From Megamerina dolium (Eukaryota > Arthropoda > Insecta > Diptera > Megamerinidae): a stretch of DNA of 64,000 bases. This document shows, one piece after another, positions 12,233 to 25,900 of the stretch. The stretch spans positions 15,641,277 to 15,705,276 of the forward strand of contig OY978526.1 of NCBI GenBank assembly GCA_963854835.1, written 5' to 3'. Position 1 is the first letter of the stretch, and each line of letters starts with the position of its first letter. The notes beneath the pieces are model-generated. The model was not told the DNA's origin, did not search any database, and worked only from the letters and a program-made list of their open reading frames with translations. Both the position numbers and the translations under genes were made by a program.

Positions 12233-15200
12233 ACTCCAATCAATGTTAAAGTGCTCATTTGCTTACTATAATCAATTGTCTTAGCATTTATCTTAGTTTT
12301 TTCTACATCTTTCGTTCAGTTTTACTCAATGTCAATGTTCTCAAATTATATTTAATAAGAATCAAATAATTTATTTTATCTTGAAGAATATTTATAATAT
12401 ATTTGAATTTATTATAAACAAATTCAAAATTTTGTAATGTAAAAGCTCTGTCCATTATGGATTATAGGCCCGCAGTAGCCTCTATATGGCAGATATGTGC
12501 AAGTATAGCATATTAAATGTAAGAGGAATACGATTTAACAAATATTTATGAATAATCATAAAAATAATAATAATAATAATTCATTTCCTATTCAATGGAC
12601 ATGATTATAAGATAACTAAACAAATGCTATTATTAATGTAGTGTATGTACACAGTATGTATGCATATATGTACATATAATGTTATGGAACATTTATTCGT
12701 TTCCCAAAATGCTATATTAAGGGGAAAAAATTGTGCAATTTTAATATTTTTGAAACTATTTATTCGAAAGAGAATAATATAGTATATGAACTTCTGTATA
12801 CGTAGCTACATATATAAGGCATTTTAGTAAAAGCCAAAATTGTATCCAATTTAATTTTCCCTGTTGCAAGCGCATCAGCATCAGTATATAACACATTTTC
12901 TGCTCTAATCCAAAATCGATATTTTTGCACAAAATGCAAAATACATTTTCAAACCAACTACCCAAAATTGGGAAGAGGAGAGAGAGTGCGATGATAAAGA
13001 GCATTAGAGATGAACAGGCATTCATAGGAAGTATGTATGAGGTTGAATGTTTAGTTTTGGAAAATAGGCTGATGTCGTTGCTTGCATAAACTTATTAATA
13101 GGACATTTCATTTTAGTTTTGGTCGTTTTGCTTCTCGATGCTATGTGATGCACATGCATGCATGCATATACACACATTCATATGTATGTATTGAAAATAG
13201 AGAAAATATATCATATAAAAACAACAATAACAATTTCATCCGATCAAAAGTAAAGTGCTGGAATAAAATGGATAGAGCGCCTACATTGTAGCAGAGTAGA
13301 TGTGGGAGAGAAAAACCAGTTAAAGCCAATTTTACTATTACAAAAATTCAAAAGGTCGCAGTAGTAGGCAGTGCTTAGTGGTGCACTTTCAATGAAATAA
13401 AATCCAGCTCCCATATATGTATGGAAATCTATTGAAATGACTGACGAACATTCATATTGCCTGTACGTATAGTACATTATGTATTGCATATGTAGCAATT
13501 TATGTACATTTGCAAATACATGTGCATGGTTGTGTGGGTGTGTATGTGTGTGGTTAAATGTGAGCTTCATTAAAATTGCATTGCACACAATGACCGCACG
13601 CACATAACACAAACGTACACATACACACATATGTACAGATAAGCTTATATGTACAACTACGTACATATAAACGAACACATGCTCGTATACAAATAAATTG
13701 CCTCACGCCTAGAATGAATGAACGTACAATTTGGGTTAAGTTTTGGTCATCACTGTTGCAATTGTTGCTACTATTCCAACGCACCTCCGCACTGTACGTA
13801 TTATTGCTTGCAAAATTGTGTGCGTGCATTTATGCGTATGTGTCTCATGAAAATTAAATGCAAATGTTCTTTGATATTCTATAACATGCATGTGTATGTA
13901 TGGATATGTGTTTGCACAGATATGTATGAGAAAATCTACAATAACATTTTGCACATAGACAAAAACATAAATGAATTTTATTTATTCGTTCATTCATTTC
14001 ATCCAACAACAACAACAACAGCATTAGGCAAACATGTTGGAAATCCATTGAAAATGCAAATTTATTTTATTTTATGTGTTTTAAAATATTATTATATGCA
14101 TATTAATGTATGCATATAATATCTAAATGTTAGAACGACTCATGTTTGTATGAATAAAATTAAAACTTCTACCATTGCCAAATTTTGGAAATGAAACAGT
14201 TTTATTGTGGTTTTAATAAGCGGCATGACATATATTGTTCTTTCCAAAACGAATTTAAATAACATTAACAAATAAATGAAGTTGTTACCGTTTTTTATTA
14301 AATTCGCTACACACCTTCTCCTATAGTACCCCTAAAGGCACTATCCCTATTTATTTTTGACTCCAACATTTTTCTGAAGCATCCTTACTTCCTTTTTTGC
14401 ACTCTTTAGCAAGGCTTCCTTATAAAGTTTTATTAAAATCACTTGAAAATCGACAACTATTCTCAAAATTTCCCAGAAATTGCCTCAAGGTCTATAAAAT
14501 TGCTGCCAAAATGTAGTTTGAGCGTTCAATTATGGCTGTGCACTGAGAAAATGTTGGTATGAAAAAATGAATGGGAATCAGTCATATATTTAAACCCTCT
14601 AAGGGGCATTCGGGGAGTGGTGGAAGTGAATTTGATGAAAATGTCAATTTTGTATGACAATCACCATGAAGAAGAAATATTAAGGGACAAAATTAAGGCA
14701 AACATACATTTTCTGCCTTTATTATTTTATAAATGCATCAATTTTATGGAGGAGCCCCTCTAAGAGATCGATATAGAAGATTAATACAATATGTCCAGAA
14801 AAAATATTGGGTACAAAATTTTAATGACTGTTAAAAAAAAAATAGATAAATATGTGCCACTTGTAAGCCTCAAGGTCTCTTTCGATTAATGTATCAATGT
14901 AAGGAAATGAAACGTCAACTGAGTTTTTCTCTATATTATCAGAATTCATTATTTATATTCCAAAATTCTCCATATATTGCAATTATATTTGTTCATTGTA
15001 AAATCGTAATTTAAATTGAGGTTCAATATACTCAGATAATATCCAAAGTATGTTGTATGTAACCACTTTGTAAAATTTACGACGAAAAAAATATATCGCA
15101 TATTTTATACATATCGATACTCGTATATGTACTTACGTATCCTGATATGTACAATATCTATGCATATAGTACACTATTAAATTTCAAACTGATTGACATT

Positions 15201-18200
15201 TATCATTAAGCTAATTAGGTTAACAAAGCAACATAATAGGATAACACATGAATAGAGCACATGCACGTGATAATGCACATAAGTACTGTGAAAATTGATG
15301 CATACATTGCATTGAGTATACATGGTACTTATATGGGTGTAGCAGTGCATACAAAAAAAGGGCTTTGACGTTTCAAACTAAATACAATATGTATTGGAAT
15401 AGGCTATATGTGCTTATCTAATACATACACTTGAGGGGGCTCAATAATAGATTATGTAGATTTGTAAAGAAATCTAAGAGTACACTAAGTAGGTAGATGT
15501 TACTTATTTTGCTTATGCATCCTTTAAAGAAATTTAAATTTTTAGAAATTGTTTTCTCTCACCAATTTGTTAACATGAATATTGTTAGAAAGAAATGTTG
15601 ACGATACTACTTCACAGCCTTCAAGTTAGTTAATGGTAATCAAAGAAATCAGAAGAAATAGCAAAAACGGCTTTACTTTGGCAGCAACCAAACATACTCG
15701 GTACTCTCGAAAACATCATTCTATCAAGAGAATGAAATTTATGTATGAATGTTGTAAAGGTATTTGCAATAATTCACAATCAGATGAGCATGTACGTTAT
15801 GTATGTTAAATATGCACATATTTAAGTACATTTGTGTACGAACAACATACAACAAGTCAATAACGCATAACAGTTAACATATAATCGTATGCTGAACTGT
15901 AACTTAGTTTATTGAACTACTAAACAAGTATGTTTAGGGGCATTCCCCAGAAAAAATTTAATAAAAGTTTGAAAAAAAATTATGATAAGTAATAATAATG
16001 CCCGAAAATTTTGTTTCCATTTTTAATAATCAAATTTATTGTTATACACCAATATTAATATAAAATATAATACTCATTTCCTTTAGTTAATACTATGGAT
16101 TAGTTAAATGAATCATATTCAACAATTTTTATATACTCGTATTGTAATTGAAAAAATTTTTGCGTCCGTAACGTCACGTCCGCTTTTGCACTTTAGCTCA
16201 TTTAAGAGAATCTAGAGAGATAATCGTTTCATAAGGCGTAACATTCTGCTTAAATATTTAATTGAATTACATCGTCCAGATTGTGCATCACGCATCACGC
16301 TTCTGTAACCCAGTAAATCCCCTTAGGAAAAGTGAAAAAAGAAAAACACTCTGAGTAGAAAATGAAGAATGATAGTCGTTCACATGGTTAAAATATCAAC
16401 ATTTAAATTAGCTAAAGTGTAGTGAAAAAAATTAGTCATGCAACTATAGATATCTTAAAATGTTGCCTGAAATTACCTGAAATTATTATTGCATAGAACC
16501 CAACACACATAGTCAAATCAATTTATGTTTTGAAAACTCTTAATTTGAATAAAGAATTTAAAATTGAAAGAAATTTGATTGATTAAATGTATTAAATTGA
16601 GAGAACATAAATTTTGTTGGAGCGCAAGAATTAGTATGAGTCGGTTTCTGGGCAATTATAATGTTAATTATTGCTTTCAATTGCGTTTATGTCCATTTTG
16701 TACTGTAGTTAGTGAGGTGAGGTGGACTAAGGAAAAAATATTGAATAGTAAAATGAATGGAGATGGATGGATATGTTTACCTTCTCTATGGATCCCTAGG
16801 AAAGTCGTAATTTTTGTAGAATAGTCTTTCCAAAACGTTGATATAGAGATCAAGTAGGTTTGTTTTGAGAAATTGTTGAGAAAGAAAAATAAATCGAGAT
16901 TGGTCATATCTTTTACCTGTCTACGTATGATTAAAGGTATTTCAAAGAACGTTTGAACTTTCATAATATTTTTTTCGGTCAGAGACAAAATGTGACCGTG
17001 TCAAACCAACCTCTGATTCAAACTCAACAACTAATAATTAGTTCAAAAATGGTAATAATCGAAACAAAACTACGCATACTTCCTATACAACAATATGATC
17101 TCAAAGGTTGACAGCGTAGGGTTTTTAAATTTCAGTATTACCATAGCTAATTCCTTAATACTCTATTTTCAATTTACTTGTAGATTCACATTTACTCTAC
17201 TATTTACTATTTGCATTTTATAAAACTAATCATGAAAAAAAGAAATGAATGAATGATAAAAGCCATAGCTCAGGATCCATATATACAATGATATGAATAT
17301 ATGTAAGTAGGTACCTATACACTTATCGAAATTGAAAATGAGTCAATTTTCATTTCAAATGCACTCTAACCTACGTAAAAGTATATGTGTGGTTAACATA
17401 TGTGCGCTATATATGAGCGAGTACAAAATTAAGTCAGTTACCCTCATATAAACGAGAGTTTTTTTTTATAAAATACTATAAGCACATACGTAAAGGAGAT
17501 ACATATATCGAAATCAACAAATCAGCAATAAGTTCGAGCTCTTTTAATCAAATGCGAATACCACATAGCCATATATAAGTTGCCTATATAGGATTGCCTT
17601 ATTAAAACGGAATAAATAATCATAAAAGTGCTAGTGGTGTTAGTAACCTTCTTGCTCGCCGCATAATGTTTGCCTGTACACACAGAGATTTAACTAGCAT
17701 TTCTCATAAAAATATACACACACACACATATACATGATTATTTAGATGTGTATATGGATATATCAATACATGCCTACATTTGGATGAATATGGTAAAAAG
17801 TTTAATCATTGTATTGTCTTTTCGAAGATTGCCAAAGTTTCCTACGGAAATCAACATAAAACTGGTAATCTCATCCACACAGTACACTTTACCTTTTGTT
17901 GGTGTTTTTTACTTCCATATTAATGTGGTTGGTTCAGACTGTGGCTATACAAAGAGGTAGAATATCTACCTAAATATTGTGATACAATATAATACCAAGA
18001 CTATGTAAGTTAAATATTTTACGATCTTTCAATATGCATTCATGCATTTTTTAGTCTTGATTGATTATTAAGTGGTTTGTTGATTATTTTATTGTATTCG
18101 TATAAACTTTAACATGTACATCAGTTTGGAATGGTAAACTCAAATAATTAAAATTTGAAGTTTCGACTTTCAAAAAAATATTCTCTTTTACGCCAGAAAG

Positions 18201-18940
18201 GTTTGTTTGATATCAGAATAAAATTTATTATCAGAACTGATAATAAATTTTGAACAGGGGCCTCCTTGGTGAATGATGATTGTAAGATTATTGTATTTAA
18301 TTATTTAGTTTAAATTTATACTTACTACATCCTTACACAAATAAATTAAAAAGGCACACACACACTCAAATAAATATGAATTTTTAAGTTTAATTTATTT
18401 TTATTCTTCTTACTTTTGTTTCTCCCTTTAATTTTAAATTAATTTTTATATACCTATATATATATAATTTTTTTGACTTTACTTATTTTGTTATTGTTGA
18501 AAATTTTTGTTATTTCGCTCCTTAATTATGAATATTCGTTATTTGTTGTTAAGTATTACAATACTTTTACTATAGTTAATGTTAAGATATAGTCAGACTA
18601 TGCATTTTTTTTTTTTTGCCGAAAATATATTTTAAGTTTAATAATTTTCAAAAATGTTTTAAGGTGGCTTCACTTCAAAAATTCCATATTTAATGGATTT
18701 TCTTTTAGAAAATATTTTTAAGATAAAATCAAATTTGTAAAAATAGACAGATATTCTATTATGCATCTAGTATTTACATAGTCTGACCGTACCCTTAGTT
18801 TTAATAACTCCTAAAAATCAAATAATTTTGTATTCGTAAAATCTTTATCGGTGATTATCTAATAATTCTTTTAATTTAATTAAATATTACATTCAATAGC
18901 TTTTTTTATATTATTGTATGTTTTTGTCACTATTTGTTGT

Positions 18941-19006
<66 letters not shown>

Positions 19007-19747
19007 TTTTTATTACTATTAACTTACAATTCAATTCATCAATATCCATCAACAAACTAACAACACTGTTCTGTATAATCATCATCCCTATGGGCATTTG
19101 ATATTATTAACAAATTAATGAATATTATTATTATTATTATTATTATTATTACATGTAGATTAAGATTTTTTTATTTTTGATTTTGATATTTTTTTTATTG
19201 ATAATGCTGCACTAATTTATTGCGCTGTCGGAAAAGACAAGGCGTATGTTGCAACACATGGTCATATTGTATGTATTGAATTTATTATTACAAGCACCAT
19301 CGCAATAGGCGCAAGTGCTATAGATTATGACAGACATCATATGATAGACTTTTATTTACTCAAAGACAAGATCGCATTGCATGCTTGTGCAAAATTGTGT
19401 AATGCTCTATGACGATAAACTATTAATTTAGTGTTAGAATGCTTGCTGCCAACAATACTCCTCGCTCCGGAAGGCCAAATGCAATGACTCCTGATATAGC
19501 AGTCACTAAACATACCTCGTTCCATCATCCATGTCCATCTCAGAAAGTTGGATACATCTCTGATCTGCATATTTACTCATAGGCTCATAAAATGATATAA
19601 AAATGATCAAATTACTTAATCTACTGACATTCATAAATGTACGCGTTGTTGCAATGGACTTTTCTGGGCAAAATGTGCCCTCTATTAGGTTACGCAGTAA
19701 ATATATCCCAACATAAGCTAAATCGTATTTTGAACGAATATGAAGCA
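12233..19747. other. gene-free AT-rich DNA
   Basis: No coding exon or known transposon recognised. 13,480-13,960 is dense in CA/TG and ATGTA-type tracts that open spurious frames on both strands. A possible repeat block lies at 14,500-14,800. Confidence 0.6.
18949..18998. repeat. AT dinucleotide microsatellite
   Basis: About 50 bp of TA repeats followed by a T-run. Confidence 0.95.
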
Positions 19748-19787
19748 TTATATTGCATATTGCTGTTTGCAGCAATATGCAATATAA
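19748..19787. repeat. perfect 18-bp inverted repeat with 4-nt loop
   Basis: TTATATTGCATATTGCTG, loop TTTG, then the exact complement CAGCAATATGCAATATAA. Pairing stops abruptly outside the arms. Too short for a typical pre-miRNA. Confidence 0.85.
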
Positions 19788-21620
19788 GCGACCATGATGT
19801 ATAAATAAAAATGTTATTTAAATAACATTTGAAGCCGATCTTCAACAAAATACGACAAGAGAAGACCGGATGATTGATTCGGAGGTATATTTTGCTCAAC
19901 AGAACACATCAGTTGCAACGGCATAGTGCCTCATCAACACAAAGAGGGATTTCACGCAAATTTGAGCCGACTACAATTTATTTCGTCCATTTTTCGATTA
20001 GCCAATAGTAGGACCAATTTCAAAAATGTTGCCTGCCATAAACCTTTAAAAACCATCCATACAACAGTATTTCTACTATTTCATAATCACCACACAGAAC
20101 AGTATTTTTCCATATGTGAATAACATTATTATAATATTTATATTGTAATTAATTTAAATTATTTTCGTTCATTTATAATCCATCATTTTTTTTTTGCCAT
20201 TTTAAGTACTTACGCATTATATTATTGAAATATAAAAATTAAATATCCATTATCACAAAGAACATATTTGAATATAAATGCATATGTAAGTACCTACATA
20301 GTTCAAATTCAAAAATAAAATTATTCCAAAAAGGAAAATAAAATGTATGCCTAAGCTATACAATACATATATATACAATATTATATACTTCATCTTAAAA
20401 CCATCTCATACATTTTATTGCAGCATGAAATCAGTGCAAAGGATACATACGTACATACAGCTTACATACTACTTACACACTAATCCTTTATTAAATATTT
20501 TCATGCCGCAAGTAAGAATACATATGAGTTGAGTTGATAAAGTCTTTTGTAGAATTTTTCTCCTTTTACAATTTCTGTTTTTCTTATATTAAATATATTT
20601 TTTGCTTTGAGGAAATTTGTCCGTTCATCTTCATACACTACATGTAGTCGTATGTGAAAAACAGACTTTTTTTAAAATGCAGACCGGCATTGGCGAGTTT
20701 CGTATTTAATTTACTTAATGGAATTCTTACTATTTATGTATGTATAAGTATTCATTTGTATAATAATATAAATAAAATCAATTCCGAAAGTAAAAAAATT
20801 GAGAAAGTAAATGAAAAATTTGTATAGAAACTCGTTATAGAAAATACATTAGAAATTTTATTATGCGAATGTATACTCTATATGTATATGTAGTGGTTGG
20901 TAGTGGTTGATCATAATATTTCAAACATGTATGCTGTAATCTTGGCGTTCTTGTTCCTTCTTTTCGTGATATCTAACGAGCCAGCGTAGAAAGTGCATAA
21001 AGCAAAAGATAATAATCATAAAACATCATAGAGATGGAAAGTAAATTAAAACAAAACATTATTAGTGTAGATAATGCTTAATACAAAGTACTATGTACTA
21101 CTATTATATTTATGTATAGTAGACCTGCCCAATATATCAATGTTTATTTATAAAAGAAATTTATTTTATACTATAAAAGTTGCTCTCTTTGCAGAAAATT
21201 GGTCAGTGATATTTTTTTTATGTCACAATAGATCTTCCATTTGTATCATCAAAGTCGGAAGTGAATGCATATGCCCTAAAGAACCTTATGGCCAAGCACC
21301 TTTTTCAATTTTCATAGTTCACTTTTCCTGAGAAGCTTTGCATTGAAAATTGAAACTGTCGGAAGGTGAACCACAGGTGTCTTTCTGAAATATTAATGTT
21401 AGCTTGGCTACACATCATGATTGAACCCAATGGGACCCTGATGGTTTCAGTGATACTCTTGGAATATGTATAACTTGTTTCCAAACCATTTCAGCATCTT
21501 TCGGACAAAGGTTTTATCGTTTAACAAAGTACCCATAGATAGACACAACATTTAAGTCCGTAGAACCAGTCTCGCTGAATTCAATAGGTGCCCATAACTA
21601 CCTCACAAACTAATTCTGTT
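19788..21620. other. gene-free DNA
   Basis: Nothing identifiable apart from simple AT-rich tracts. If the Dscam gene continues past 22,751, this is its intron or 3' flank. Confidence 0.55.
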
Positions 21621-21624
21621 CTTC

Positions 21625-21870
21625 CCCGTAGAAGAATCGTTCAATAAACAGAACGATGGTGTGTAATCCCGGTCATCCAGACAAACATCCCAACTCATCC
21701 CGAGGATACAAAAAGGTCTCTGCTCCAGCTCACAAGGCAAAAACGACTCAACTGTGGCTAAAACACCACATTCCGGACTTCATATCAACGGATGATTAAC
21801 CAGCTGGTAGTCCAGACCTCAACCCGTTGGATTACAAGTTGTGGTCCGTATTAGAGGGCATCGATTTTTC
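21625..21870 (+). pseudogene. relic of a second DD37D-type transposase
   Basis: Short pieces in different frames: EESFNKQNDGV and LIPRIQKG, then SAPAHKAKTTQLWLKHHIPD and SPDLNPLDYKLW after a stop. The spacing from the altered first position to NPLD is again 37 residues. The first catalytic motif and the N-terminus are not recognisable. Confidence 0.75.
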
Positions 21871-21874
21871 TGCG

Positions 21875-22499
21875 TACCAATATTTATGACTTGACTAGAT
21901 ACATATCATCATATAATGATGACACCTCGGTAGTAACGGTTCAAGGTGCACCATATGTATTTGCCGGGCCACAAGGACATTGTGTGGAATAAAATAGCAC
22001 ACGAATACCTAAGAAAAAAAAAGAGAGAAAGCACGATGTTGGAGGAAAACTTACGGTATTCCAATGGGCAAACCAAACCGTTTGTCTTAAAATGGACAAA
22101 AAACCCAATAATAGCTAATAAAAGCACCCTTGTAAGCCTCGTCATATAGATCTGTCTCATTGGCAGGCATACCATACGATTAGTCTCTTTAGGAACTAAC
22201 TCCACATACCTACATCTACTAAGATGAAAAGGAACGGTAGTGTGAATGGTCGGCACTAGTACAAACACACACCTGGGACAACATTTTAAAAATAATTTGA
22301 AAGCAAAAGAATAACTCTACATGGGCACCAAACACAGTGTCAGCGCGACATTTAACACCGACATATCTACGAAGATGAAGCAGAACCGGAGTATTCTCTC
22401 AAAACTCACAATAATTCGTAGAGAAATAACGATTCTCAACTTTCGGCCTTACAATGGGCCTATTTTAACCAAGCGTGCATCATTAAAAGTATTTTCTCT
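21875..22499. other. moderately GC-richer, possibly repeat-derived DNA
   Basis: Follows the DD37D relic. Two loosely similar blocks about 170 bp apart contain CATCTACTAAGATGAAAAGG and ATCTACGAAGATGAAGCAGA. No intact frame with recognisable motifs. Could be old transposon sequence. Confidence 0.45.
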
Positions 22500-22525
22500 C
22501 TTAATATCGTATAAATTTTGATCTC
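22500..22525 (-). CDS. candidate terminal coding exon of the Dscam gene (weak)
   Basis: On the minus strand the first good acceptor below the last confident exon is CATTTTGCAG at 22,526. Joining the two leftover bases AG gives a short in-frame end RRSKFIRY followed by TAA, across a 225-nt intron. Nothing else supports it. A terminal exon could equally lie farther down or outside the window. Confidence 0.2.
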
Positions 22526-22750
22526 CTGCAAAATGCATTCCGAAAATCATTCAAAGCTCTACAAAAGAATATAATACTATTATATATTGGACAGGTCTAA
22601 TGCATAACTCTATATTGATGTACTCTATTCATTGCTTCAGTTTGTTATTCAGAAACTATATATTTGATTGAGAGCAAATTTTTTCAAATGGTCCAAACTA
22701 AGCCAACAAGTATGTAGTGTATGCAACTTTTGCATAACGATGGCACTTAC

Positions 22751-22984
22751 CTTGCCAACAGTGAGGTTAATTCCTCTCTGTCCATTTTAGCCATTTTTTG
22801 TCCGTCGGTGTTTTCCATAACGCGTTGCACTTCCAAGTCCAATGCACGCTGCTCTCGATCGCATTCAGCTTCACTAAATTCACGCGAATCGGTAAAACCC
22901 GACGGTGGACGAAAACCCAAATCGCCAGTTGCTGCAGCTGCAGCAATAGCAGCAGTCGTTTCCAAATTAACCTCACTGTCTAAA
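22751..22984 (-). CDS. Dscam4: Dscam exon aa: distal cytoplasmic exon
   Basis: The acceptor ATGTACAG is preceded by a run of 15 A, and the donor is GCAAG|GTAAGT. In phase with the previous exon it encodes SLDSEVNLETTAAIAAAAA, GFRPPSGFTDSREFSEAECD, and a charged helix-like end MAKMDREELTSLLAR. Reading through the donor gives an immediate TAA stop, so this could be terminal, or a further short exon may follow. The coding pattern is convincing; the status as last exon is not. Confidence 0.78.
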
Positions 22985-25900
22985 CTGTACATTTTTTTTT
23001 TTTTTTGAATTCATTCGGCCATTCGATGGTAGTGTGGTAGAATGATGAGGTGAGTGCGAATACAAGAAGCAGATAAGTTTGTATGTTCGGATGAAATGAA
23101 ATGTAAAGAAAGAAATTTGGAGCAATGTGAATGAATGAAAATTTGAAATTTAATTAAAAAAAAAATTTTTTTGTTTGCTTTTTCTCTTGTAAGATACTTA
23201 AATTAAAGCAATATTTGAGTAACTTAAAGCAGAACCCATATTGTAATCCAATATCTTCATATGTACCCAATAATAATAAGATAATATAAATTGGTTCTTA
23301 ATTTGTTTTTTTTTAGTTTTTTATTTTTTATTTATTTTTCTTTGCAGATTGGGGTTTAGGTACCTGAACTACCTGTTGTTACTTCCAGGACAAATGCGCC
23401 GATCCAGCGAATGATTGTCTATTAAAGTGACGTTCTGTTGTTGCTGTTGCTGCTGCTGCTGCTGCTGCTGCTGTTGATGCTTACGACTTCGATGATTACG
23501 TTTTTCTACAACACCAGCACCGATATGGCGCGGTGTATTCATGCGTCTTTCCACCGGAGATGTTTGATCATTGTTGGACTCGGTACTTGAGTCGGGTCGA
23601 AACATATCTGTAAGAAAAGTAATTCTTGCATCGTACCATCGGATGCGGCAATTGGCATTAGAACCACCCTTATACGAACCTACACCAACACGACCATCAT
23701 TACTACGTGTCGACTTGCAAGGAACTCTGTATGTTGGCATATTTGAGAATTCAGTACTAGGACTAATACTAGTGTCCGACTCAGACTCACAATGTGCACC
23801 AGCATTGGTGATTCCACCGCCAGCAATACCACTTCCACCACCACCACCACCACCACCACAACTGCCACCACCATTACTGCCAGCGCCGCCACCACTACTG
23901 CTGCCACTGGTGCTTTTGCTGCCACGACTGCCATCCGCATTACGCGATGATTTCTTTGAATGGCCCGACTGAGAGCCTGCAACCATTGTCATCGATTTAC
24001 TAAGTGTCGATTCATCTGATAACGAGGCATTATGTTCACTCTTTATCTCTTGCTTTTTTTCGTAATTTTTTTTTTTTTTTTTTGAAATTTAAAAGTGCCC
24101 ATGTAACACTTACCGTCCGTGTTGTAGTAACGCTGTTTATGCCAGCTCGATTTTGATTTCATATGACCACCAAATCCCGAAGAGGGCAGTAATGGATACG
24201 CTGTTGCATTGAGATTATCTCCCTCCGGGTGGCCGAATGTTTTAAACTGCATTGTATAGTCCATGGGTGATGCGGCCACTCCACGTGTTGGTGTCTTGGC
24301 CGGAGCACCCGTACGCCCGCCATTCACGCTGAATGTGGCATACGGTGAAATCTCATACATTTCTATTGCCATCATATAAAACGTGCGCCGAATGAAACAG
24401 TACAAAGAAGCAATAAAATGAAAAGAACGAAAAAAAAATGTGAAAAAAGAAGAATTAATTACAATGAATACAGCAACCGGCACGTAACATTTAATGCTGG
24501 CGTTTATTTTCCGTTTACTTGTCACTCATTCTTTCTTTCTTTCTTTATTCACATGCATACAAACTTCGACTCTCATCCGGGTCAATTGTTCCTTTACACA
24601 CACTCAAACACACACACTTACCTGATTCATTTGCTTTGTCCACTGTCTTTACCGGTGAGGCGCTATACACCTGCTGATTGCGTCGATTGTCGTGATCATC
24701 TTTGTAGTCACCAGGTAGTGCTCTTGATTCATAGCCCTCAGCAATGGGACCACACAGTGTGCGGCGATGTTTAATTGTTAAAGCGCTGTGATGTGATGTG
24801 ACCAGCAAAAATACAAAAAGAAAAAAAAAACAGTAAAGCAACGATTTGGAGCGTACAAATAAAAGTGAACTATAATGGAAACGTAGCAAAACGTGATTTA
24901 GTTGTCGCCGTCATGTTAATGAAGACCATATTAGTAATATGAACAAATTCACAAAGTTACACTGACTGACTGGATGGCTGACTGTCTATGAGGTTTGGTG
25001 GCTGGATGGAGATCGAATAAATCTTGATTTATTGGCATATAATGAAAAACGTGTAAAGACTTTATGTCTGTCACACAGAGGAGAGAATGTAATTGCTTTC
25101 ATAATTAAAGGCTATGTAAAACGATATTCTATCACACACACACTGTACAAGTGAGGCACGTGTTAATAAGGCAACATAATCATATGATCGTAATAATACT
25201 CGTAATATGAATATACTGTAATCAGGTAACCATTGTGATGTTTAATGATTATTATGCCTCCAACACTATTCAAGTTAATTAAAGAAATTGTATTTAGAAG
25301 GGGCAGAGCTTACGGAATGCTAAAATCTTAGTATAAACCTACTACCTACTAGCCATGTTCAAAGAATTTACAAATAGAAAATCAATGTTAATTCGTAATT
25401 GCCATTCATTGGCAAGGATGAGATTCCAACAAGCAATTTCCTGCTTGATTAATAAAACGACAGCCTAATTAATGCCTAAGGGAGATGTATATAGGCAGGC
25501 ATACGAATTAAGCACAAAATAAATCAATCGATATTACGTAAATAAATAAGCACCAGAAATTTGGTATTTATAAAGAACTCATGCTCCATTTACTTTATAA
25601 AATTTTCTTAAGTACTATTATCCATGATGTTAATAATATTAACTCCTCGATTATTAAATTAGTTATCACACATAAATTTCGTATGTACCTACTTTAACCA
25701 GTGAAAATCACATCATACCCACATGTACATATATTGATAGTCAGCAACTAGCTTACTTACATTGTTATGATGGCAACTGTAATAATAATGATAACGATTA
25801 ATGTTGCAAACCAATCACCATTCGTTGGATTCGTTGCATTTATCAGATTATTCATCAAATCATTTTCTGATGGAAACACTGACGGCGGTGGTATTGTTGC

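Noticed and set aside
13244..14119. Several overlapping 90-145 codon frames on both strands
   Set aside because: They arise from CA/TG and ATGTA-type simple repeats. Overlap on both strands and Tyr/His/Cys-rich composition are not protein-like.
16677..16988. 103-codon minus-strand frame
   Set aside because: No motif or splice context, with an overlapping frame on the other strand. Consistent with chance.
19506..19570. Possible terminal Dscam exon giving SEMYPTF then stop after an ATATGCAG acceptor
   Set aside because: It fits the phase but has no pyrimidine tract and no other support. The site at 22,526 is closer and equally plausible.
23571..23972. 133-codon proline- and leucine-rich plus-strand frame
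   Set aside because: Antisense of the Gly/Ser-rich Dscam tail exon. Composition is explained by the complement of GGT/GGC runs.
24418..24774. 118-codon plus-strand frame
   Set aside because: Antisense to Dscam tail exons and the intron between them. No homology pattern.
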